Origin: CAVQND01 sp964653485
GTDB lineage: Bacteria; Verrucomicrobiota; Verrucomicrobiia; Limisphaerales; UBA8199
NCBI GenBank assembly: GCA_964653485.1
Contig: CAZZFF010000014.1
Span: 1-64,000 of the forward strand
Direction of reading: 5' to 3'
DNA length: 64,000 nucleotides
Part shown: one piece after another, positions 59,101 through 64,000 of the stretch
Layout: each line of letters begins with the position of its first letter
How positions within the stretch are numbered: the first letter of the stretch is position 1
The notes under the pieces: generated by a model
Database searches by the model: none
The model's input: the letters and a program-made list of their open reading frames with translations, nothing else
What the model was told of the DNA's origin: nothing
Program-made: the position numbers and the translations under genes

Positions 59101-62045
59101 TTTACGGGACAGCCGCATTCGGCGGCTCTACAGGCGACGGTACGGTCTTCGGGATGAATACCAACGGCGCCGGCTTGACGGCCTGGTCGCTAAATTCCGC
59201 AAGCAGCGGCTCGCAGCCATTCGCTGGGCTGGTCCAGGGCTGGGACGGCAACTTTTACGGGACTGCTTATGCCGGGGGGGCCTACGGGAACGGCACGGTT
59301 TTCAAACTAGCTGCGGGTGGCAGCCTTACGGCCATTCACTCCTTCAACAACGAGGACGGCGCGTATCCCTCGTCGAGTCTCTTACAAGTCAGCGATGGCA
59401 GCTTCTATGGCACGACCGGAGGCGGGGGAACCAACGGGGGGTGGGGCACAGTCTTCAAAACGACGCCTGGCGGCATGCTCACGTCTCTGTTCTCGTTCGC
59501 CAACACGAACGGGGCCTGGCCGATAAATGGGGGTTTGGCCCAGGATGTCAACGGCGCCCTTTACGGCACAACGTTCGAGGGTGGCGCCCACGATGCTGGG
59601 ACTGTTTTCAAACTGGCTGCCGACGGCTCTTTCACCTCCCTTTACTCGTTCATGGGCGGTATCGACGGCAGCAATTGCGCCGGCCAACTCCTCCTGGCAA
59701 GTGATGGGAACCTGTACGGCGCGACGGAGAACGGAGGCGCTTACGGCGTCGGCACCGTGTTCCGGATCACTCCAGGGGGCACGCTGGCGACGCTGGTCCA
59801 ATTTGACGGTTACCAGGGCGCCAATCCCGAATGCACCTTGGTTCAGGGTGCTGACGGCCGTTTGTACGGCACCACCCAATACGGCGGCGCCAACGGACTA
59901 GGGGCGATCTTCAGGGTCAGCATCGACTCCCCTCTCCAAATCACCCAACAGCCGCAGCCGCGGCAGGCCTTCGCGGGCGACGCCGTTACGTTCAGTGTCG
60001 CGACCTCCGGCAGCCTGCCGGTTTCCTATCAGTGGCTGAAGAGCGGAGGCAACCTGTCTGACGGCGGCAACCTCTCCGGCTCCAGCTCGCGCGCCCTGAC
60101 CCTTAGCGACATCAGCGCTGCCGATGTGGCATTGTATTCTGTGGTGGTCAGCAACGCGTACGGCGCGGTGACCAGCGCCGGGGCGATGCTTGAGGTGACT
60201 TCCTCGCCTCCGTACCTCATCTCAGGACCGGCGGCCCAAACCGTGCTGGCGGGCTGGACCGTCGCGTTCAGCGTGCGGGCGGCTGGGGACGCGTTGTCTT
60301 TCCAGTGGCAAGAGAACGGGACCAACCTGGTCGATGGAGGGAAGGTCTCAGGCTCGACCACACCGACTCTGACTCTGGTCTCGGTAGCCGCCGGCAGCAC
60401 CGGCACATATTCGGTTCTCATCAGCAACACTCTCGACGTCGTGTCCAGCCCCGGCGCCCTCCTGACAGTGCTTCCAGTCAACGCACCTGGCACGACCTTG
60501 AGCTTCCCGGGCCGTTTGGGGGGCGGCACTGCGCCCTCCAACCCGTACGGAGGCTTGATTCAGGGAACCGATGGAAATCTCTATGGCACGACTCTCAACG
60601 GGGGCGCCGGGCTCTACGGCACAGCGTTCAAGCTGTATCCCGGCGGCGAGGTTTTGAGCCTGCATGCCTTCACTAACGGCGTCGACGGGGCCACCCCTTT
60701 CGCCGGCCTGACCCAAGCGGGCGACGGGAATTTCTATGGCGCAAGCGTGCTGGGAATCGGTCCATCTCTCGGCGCGCTCTTCAGAATAACCCCGGGCCGC
60801 GTTTTCACTGTCCTACACAGTTTCGGCGGGGGAGACGAGGGGGGCACTCCCGTTGCCGCGCTGGCGCAGGGCAGCGACGGCAACCTCTATGGCACGGCTT
60901 CCAGCGGTGGGAGCAACGCCGCTGGCGTTATCTTCAGCCTGGGCACCAATGGCCTCTTCACGCCGCTCTGGTCCTTCGACTCGACCAACGGGAGTTGCCC
61001 GGCCGCCCGGCTTGCCCAAGGCCGCGATGGCAGGATATACGGCACGACCACGGCTGGCGGCGCCCACGGGTTCGGCACTGTGTTCAGCCTGGGCACCAAC
61101 CGGACCTTCAGCTCACTGGTCTCTTTCGACTACACCCGAGGGGCCTATCCCAGCAACGGCTTGGTCCAAGCCACCGACGGCGCGTTTTACGGGACGGCCT
61201 CCAGGGGCGGTACCAACGGCGGCTTCGGCACTATATTCCGCATGGCGTCCGATGGCACGCTGACCACCCTCCATTCGTTCAATTACCAGGATGGCGCTTG
61301 TCCGGTCGGCGGGTTGGTGCAGGCCACCGATGGCAACCTCTACGGCACGACCTCGCAGGGCGGCATCGGCGGCCAGGGAACCGTCTTCCAAATCACGACC
61401 GACGGGCTGCTCACCACTTTGCTCTGGTTTTATGGGACGAATGGCGCCAACTCGCAATCCTCTTTGATTCAGGCGCAAGACGGCTCCTTGTATGGCACCG
61501 CCGAGTTCGGTGGGGCCGGGTACAGCGGAGCCCCAGGCAGTGGCGGCGGCCTTGTCTTTCGGCTCGCGCTCCCGATGTTCCTAGGCAACCCGCTCACTCA
61601 GGCAAGCGCGACCGCGACAGCCCCTTATTCGGCTTCGCTGGCCACCAACGCGCTCACGCCTGCCGGTGATTCGTTGACCTTCGCCAAGGTCAGCGGGCCG
61701 GGATGGCTTATCGTTGCTCCGAACGGCGTCCTCTCGGGCACTCCCGGTTTCACGGACGTGGGCACCAACCTCTTTGCCGTGAAACTGGCGGACACCAACG
61801 GTTGGTCCAGTACCGCGACTCTGCAGATTGCCGTGGTGCTCAACCCGGTTATCACTCTGGCCTTGTCGCAACAAGGCGCCAACGTTTTGCTAATTTGGAG
61901 CGGCCAACAGCCTCTTTACCAAGTGCAAGTGGCCGGCGGCTTGGCCAGTCCCGGTTGGCAAAACCTCGGCCCTCCCACGACCAACACCACATTGCTCGTG
62001 ACGCCTTCCAACGGCGCCGCCTTCTTCCGCGTCCAAGGGCAGTAG
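56199..62045 (+). CDS. Giant secreted sedolisin (S53) protease with Ig-like and GloVer repeats
   Basis: The 1948-aa protein has a signal-like start, a pro-kumamolisin propeptide (~35-190; RRYLTPEEFTERFGPT) and a complete S53 catalytic domain (~230-580). Catalytic residues are Glu293 and Asp297 in GIAEASVDIE, the oxyanion Asp371 in EISGDGDS, and Ser495 in GWWGTSFAGPLWAG; the Ca-site end is GYDLCTGWGSP. A BACON-like module, two Ig-like modules, a GloVer repeat block, two more Ig modules, a second GloVer block, a cadherin-like module and a short C-terminal module follow. The Met at 56199 is the chosen start. It should be an acid-active secreted endopeptidase; the tail probably anchors or targets it. 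Confidence 0.88.
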   Translation: MRIDMSYQRHAGRGSGGGITALAAAGMLLGVTSSTPALEREALRGHVPEAVALLGLRPVGRLPATHRLSLAIGLPLRNTNALNKLLRDIYDPASPQFRRYLTPEEFTERFGPTRPEYDAVRRFARSHGLDITATHPNRVVLDVAGEVSEIEKAFQVTLRTYEHPTEARQFYAPDVEPSVEAGLAVLDVSGLNDFSKPRPGLHGASAPMAARPGSGSGEGGSYMGKDFRNAYAPGVTLNGAGQMVGLLALEAFYAGDITTYETMAGLPNVPIQVILLDGFDGIPVTSDGNGIAEASVDIEMVISMAPGLSKVVVFDAGQNGNLNDILSAMAANPEVKQFSSSWIGFGKSGTSDHIFQQMAVQGQTFFEISGDGDSWANNVLLPTQFSGTSFWPADDPYVTSVGGTSLTMNGSGASYASESVWNDENDPTGWYGSGYVGSGGGISPTYPIPSWQQGVDMSANRGSATNRNFPDVAMVAEGFMVAANGSASTGWWGTSFAGPLWAGFTALVNEEATAKGQPPVGFLNPALYALGKGADYTNSLHDITVGNDATAVSGGLFPAVPGYDLCTGWGSPTGSNLIQSLAMPQALGITPGSELLFTGPAGGPLNPGALDYSLTNRTGSLDWSVGLDAPWLTVSPASGTLLGGGPAVAIAVTPNLLATNLASGSYAATLYFTNLNDQSVQGRQATLAIVTLPLILSQPTNQAVIEGMTATFSVGTAANALLSYQWQFDSGSGPTSLTTSSGISGSATGSLTIEDVSPGDVGGYSVIVSNAAGSVTSGIASLTIIAGQAPVIVSAPASQTLLPGATAVFTASATGDEPLSYFWQVDGTNLAEAGNIYGSATSTLTIRSATAANAGNYSVLITNSFGSVTSSAAALSFTGVTAAGVTLETLYSFTNDPIGCVPIGGLIQGGDGSFYGTASFGSTQGVGTVFQMDANGVVKRLDAFQNGNYPPYGSLPCAPLVQGTNGLLYGTAAFGGSTGDGTVFGMNTNGAGLTAWSLNSASSGSQPFAGLVQGWDGNFYGTAYAGGAYGNGTVFKLAAGGSLTAIHSFNNEDGAYPSSSLLQVSDGSFYGTTGGGGTNGGWGTVFKTTPGGMLTSLFSFANTNGAWPINGGLAQDVNGALYGTTFEGGAHDAGTVFKLAADGSFTSLYSFMGGIDGSNCAGQLLLASDGNLYGATENGGAYGVGTVFRITPGGTLATLVQFDGYQGANPECTLVQGADGRLYGTTQYGGANGLGAIFRVSIDSPLQITQQPQPRQAFAGDAVTFSVATSGSLPVSYQWLKSGGNLSDGGNLSGSSSRALTLSDISAADVALYSVVVSNAYGAVTSAGAMLEVTSSPPYLISGPAAQTVLAGWTVAFSVRAAGDALSFQWQENGTNLVDGGKVSGSTTPTLTLVSVAAGSTGTYSVLISNTLDVVSSPGALLTVLPVNAPGTTLSFPGRLGGGTAPSNPYGGLIQGTDGNLYGTTLNGGAGLYGTAFKLYPGGEVLSLHAFTNGVDGATPFAGLTQAGDGNFYGASVLGIGPSLGALFRITPGRVFTVLHSFGGGDEGGTPVAALAQGSDGNLYGTASSGGSNAAGVIFSLGTNGLFTPLWSFDSTNGSCPAARLAQGRDGRIYGTTTAGGAHGFGTVFSLGTNRTFSSLVSFDYTRGAYPSNGLVQATDGAFYGTASRGGTNGGFGTIFRMASDGTLTTLHSFNYQDGACPVGGLVQATDGNLYGTTSQGGIGGQGTVFQITTDGLLTTLLWFYGTNGANSQSSLIQAQDGSLYGTAEFGGAGYSGAPGSGGGLVFRLALPMFLGNPLTQASATATAPYSASLATNALTPAGDSLTFAKVSGPGWLIVAPNGVLSGTPGFTDVGTNLFAVKLADTNGWSSTATLQIAVVLNPVITLALSQQGANVLLIWSGQQPLYQVQVAGGLASPGWQNLGPPTTNTTLLVTPSNGAAFFRVQGQ

Positions 62046-62134
62046 GAGTGAAATGCGCCTCGTTGGCTCAGTGCTGGGCGGCAAAACCACGGCGGCATCC
62101 TGCCAGGCATATTCATTGCCGCCGCCCGGCGCCG

Positions 62135-62917
62135 CTACAGCGCCTTTCGGCGGAACACCTTGTAAACTTCCGCCTGGTCGACCGGCTTGACGACGAGTTC
62201 ATCGATGTTGACGTGGGGTGGGCGGCTGGCCACCCAGACCATGATGTCGGCGATGTCCTGTGCCCGGAGCGGATTGGTTCCTTCGTACACTTTCTTGGCG
62301 CGGAGGGCGTCTCCTTTGAAGCGGACGAGCGAGAACTCGGTCTCCGCCAGGCCGGGGTCAATGGTGCCGACGCGGATACCGGTTCCGTTCAGTTCGAGCC
62401 GCAGGGCGCGGGTGATCTGGAGTTCGCCGGCTTTGGCGGCGCAATAGGCAGCGCCGCCTTCGTAAGCGGTGCGGCCGGCCACGGAGCCGACATTGAGAAT
62501 GGTGCTGCCGGGGTTGGCGAGCATGAACGGCAAGGCGGCGCGCGTTACCCGCAGGACGCCGAGCACGTTGGACTGGAGCATTGCCTCCCAGTCCGCATCT
62601 TTGCCCTCGGCCACCTTTTCCAACCCGTGCGCGCCGCCCGCGTTGTTGATGAGGACATCCAGGCGCGCGGTCCTGGTCTTCACCCATTTGAAAAAGGTCT
62701 CCACGCTCGACGTGTCGCCGACATCCAGCGGATGGGCATGGGCTTCGGGGGCACCGGCGTTGCGGGCCTCCCTGGCCACCTGCTCGATGAGGGCGGCCCG
62801 CCGCGCCCCGAGCAAGAGCCGCGCCCCCTCCGCCGCAAATGCCAGCGCCGCCGCGGCCCCAAAGCCGCTTGAGGCTCCTGTAATCAACACCCACTTGTCC
62901 TTAAGATCCGATTTCAT
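62135..62917 (-). CDS. Short-chain dehydrogenase/reductase, YdfG-like
   Basis: The 260-aa NAD(P)-dependent oxidoreductase is complete: cofactor motif TGASSGFG (~residues 13-20), NNAGG, and active site Ser in NVGSVAGRTAYEGG with Tyr-x-x-x-Lys in AYCAAKAG. The pattern is closest to the YdfG/3-hydroxy-acid dehydrogenase group, which acts on 3-hydroxy acids or serine; the real substrate is uncertain. I chose the ATG at 62917 because the longer frame adds 97 residues that run through the palindromic repeat. Confidence 0.88.
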   Translation of the reverse strand: MKSDLKDKWVLITGASSGFGAAAALAFAAEGARLLLGARRAALIEQVAREARNAGAPEAHAHPLDVGDTSSVETFFKWVKTRTARLDVLINNAGGAHGLEKVAEGKDADWEAMLQSNVLGVLRVTRAALPFMLANPGSTILNVGSVAGRTAYEGGAAYCAAKAGELQITRALRLELNGTGIRVGTIDPGLAETEFSLVRFKGDALRAKKVYEGTNPLRAQDIADIMVWVASRPPHVNIDELVVKPVDQAEVYKVFRRKAL

Positions 62918-63267
62918 AGAGCGCCAATAGTGGCCAAGCAACCAAACCGAGTCAACTCCGTGAGTCAACGCGTGGGGCTCCAGGGCCATTGACAAAGTCC
63001 GTCGGAAGGTCCCGGGCAGGCCGTTTGGGGAGTGCGGTGGCAAGCGGAGCGCGACACCGCTTTGGTTCGGGCAGCGTCTGGCGTGTTGGATGTCCCGCGC
63101 GGCCGAAAGCGCCGTCGCCGCTTTGCTCTGCCGGCGCACTCCAAAATGCCACTTTGTCCACCGCCCTGATTGGGGTTCGGGGTGGGTCGTGAACCGAGAG
63201 AGGGGCAACCGCCGATGAATTCGATTCAGGCATTGTGGGCGGGTCCGGTTTATGCTAATGTTCGGGC
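62918..63267. other. Intergenic region with a large palindrome
   Basis: These 350 bp lie between divergent genes. Apart from the palindrome listed separately there is no convincing ORF. The right end must carry the promoter of the small membrane ORF, with AT-rich TATGCTAAT at 63251-63259 as a possible -10. Confidence 0.55.
63029..63142. repeat. 114-bp imperfect palindrome, possibly a dispersed non-coding element
   Basis: The outer arms GGAGTGCGGTGGCA (63029-63042) and TGCCGGCGCACTCC (63129-63142) match at 12 of 14 bases, and pairing continues imperfectly inward (CGACACCGC against GCCGTCGCC). The transcript would form a long stem. I recall similar GGAGTGCGGTGGCA-type elements in related genomes, but no second copy was noticed in this window. 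Confidence 0.6.
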
Positions 63268-63399
63268 GTGAACCGATTGACCAAACAGGAACAGATGGTC
63301 TTATGTGTGATTCTGGGCCTGCTCTTGACCGGATGGGCTGTCAAAGCGTACCGCAGCGGGCACCCCACGGTACAGACGGTCAAACAAGCAATGCCTTGA
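63268..63399 (+). CDS. 43-aa single-helix membrane protein
   Basis: The frame from a GTG encodes MNRLTKQEQMVLCVILGLLL and continues to AMP before TGA. One hydrophobic helix covers ~residues 10-25, with a basic N terminus that fits a membrane anchor. The stop lies one base before the ATG of the Minf_1886 gene, so the two are tightly coupled. It is too short for usual gene calling. Alternative starts downstream exist. Confidence 0.6.
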   Translation: MNRLTKQEQMVLCVILGLLLTGWAVKAYRSGHPTVQTVKQAMP

Positions 63400-63400
63400 T

Positions 63401-63832
63401 ATGCACGAAGTCAGCTTCGACGAAGCGCTCGGATTAATCCGGGCCAAAGACGCGCGCTATGCGTGCGACGCCTACCAATTTGTTCGCGAGGCGCTGGACC
63501 ACACTCAGAAGACGATCGGCCGGGAGAACCGGGGCCGCATCCGCCATGTTAGCGGCCAGGAGCTGCTTGAGGGCATCCGGGACTATGCGCTGACGCAATT
63601 TGGTCCCATGGCGATGGATGTCTTTGAGGAATGGGGCATTCATGGGTGTCACGACTTCGGGGAGATTGTGTTCAACATGGTCGAGATTGGCCTGCTGGCG
63701 AAGACCGACAAGGACAACCGGAGCGATTTCGACGGGGGCTACGACTTCTATGATGCCTTCCGCCGGCCATTCTTGCCGCCCAGCCGGCAAGCCAAACCCG
63801 TTGCCGCGCCCGCGTCCTCAAGTGGAAATTGA
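63401..63832 (+). CDS. Minf_1886-family protein
   Basis: The 143-aa soluble protein matches my memory of the Minf_1886 family, conserved in Verrucomicrobiota, Planctomycetota and relatives: YACDAYQFVREALDHTQ, HVSGQELLEGIRDYAL, and GIHGCHDFGEIVFNMVEIGL with conserved Cys-His. No function is known. It follows the 43-aa membrane ORF by one base and precedes the M16 peptidase gene by 8 bp, so the three probably form an operon. Confidence 0.85.
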   Translation: MHEVSFDEALGLIRAKDARYACDAYQFVREALDHTQKTIGRENRGRIRHVSGQELLEGIRDYALTQFGPMAMDVFEEWGIHGCHDFGEIVFNMVEIGLLAKTDKDNRSDFDGGYDFYDAFRRPFLPPSRQAKPVAAPASSSGN

Positions 63833-63840
63833 TTCCCCTC

Positions 63841-64000
63841 ATGTCCCGTCGCTCAGCCTCTCCCCCGGATCGGACGCCGCAAATTCCGGCCATGCCTGCC
63901 GGCGTCAAGCTCACCCTCTTGGACAACGGCCTGGCGATTGTGGTTCGCGAGGATCACAGCGCGCCCGTGGTTTCGGCGCAGGGCTGGTGCATGGCCGGCA
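63841..64000 (+). CDS. M16-family zinc peptidase, N-terminal fragment cut by the window end
   Basis: Only the first 53 residues are visible. After ~18 variable residues comes the M16 entry pattern VKLTLLDNGLAIVVREDHSAPVVSAQGW, seen here in shorter pieces (LDNGLAIVV; APVVSAQ), where insulinase-like peptidases begin. The HxxEH zinc site would lie past the edge. The start ATG lies 8 bp after the Minf_1886 stop. Confidence 0.72.
   Translation, partial: MSRRSASPPDRTPQIPAMPAGVKLTLLDNGLAIVVREDHSAPVVSAQGWCMAG

Overview
The window reads as a chromosomal segment of a flagellated, GC-rich member of the Verrucomicrobiota, most likely the Pedosphaera/Limisphaerales side of the phylum. This is inferred from gene content: three very long secreted proteins built from GloVer-type tandem repeats, two BspA-like leucine-rich-repeat proteins with long beta-sandwich tails, a PVC-type dehydrogenase fused to HEAT repeats and a CxxCH cytochrome domain, a DUF6600 protein and a Minf_1886-family protein. 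No phage, plasmid, CRISPR or rRNA genes were seen. One tRNA (Lys, anticodon TTT) is present.

Layout. 1-4.4 kb: the end of an MscS-type channel gene, two decayed toxin-antitoxin modules facing each other (MNT plus a HEPN stub, VapB plus a VapC stub), a Tat-exported sugar isomerase-like protein, and an intact AbrB/VapC pair. 4.4-10.3 kb: recQ, the cytochrome-dehydrogenase and a rubrerythrin. 10.3-16.4 kb: GloVer protein 1, then plsY overlapping a gene for an unusual acetyltransferase-aminotransferase fusion, a small lipoprotein with a clear terminator, and tRNA-Lys. 16.7-20.6 kb: uvrB behind a DUF6600 protein. 20.9-23.8 kb: a sodium:solute symporter with a small membrane protein, then a CBS-domain protein. 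23.8-27.1 kb (minus strand): a probable operon of a membrane protein, a zinc ribbon, fmt, a HAD phosphatase and folB.

27.3-38.9 kb is one flagellar block on the plus strand: flgF, flgG, flgA, flgH, flgI, flgJ (rod part only), flgN-like, flgK, flgL, fliW, csrA, a short flagellin and two TPR genes. The order fliW-csrA-flagellin, plus a consensus CsrA site across the csrA stop codon and a GGA in the flagellin ribosome binding site, points to the FliW-CsrA translational feedback loop.

38.9-53.7 kb is the accessory part: a BspA-like protein with a 669-bp internal duplication, an HPr-like protein, an NDH-2 dehydrogenase, a stretch of gene remnants (response regulator, short-chain dehydrogenase, a piece of the NamZ gene), then a 6.8-kb segment holding a 1603-aa GloVer protein and a second BspA-like protein. 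This segment is bounded by direct repeats that include the 3' end of the neighbouring gene, which encodes a serine-hydrolase/NamZ fusion. 53.9-64 kb: a SprT/YgjP-type metalloprotease, an LptF/LptG-type permease, a 1948-aa sedolisin (S53) protease with Ig and GloVer repeats, a short-chain dehydrogenase, a 114-bp imperfect palindrome, a 43-aa membrane ORF, a Minf_1886 protein and the start of an M16 peptidase. All function calls rest on motif recognition by eye; no database search was run.
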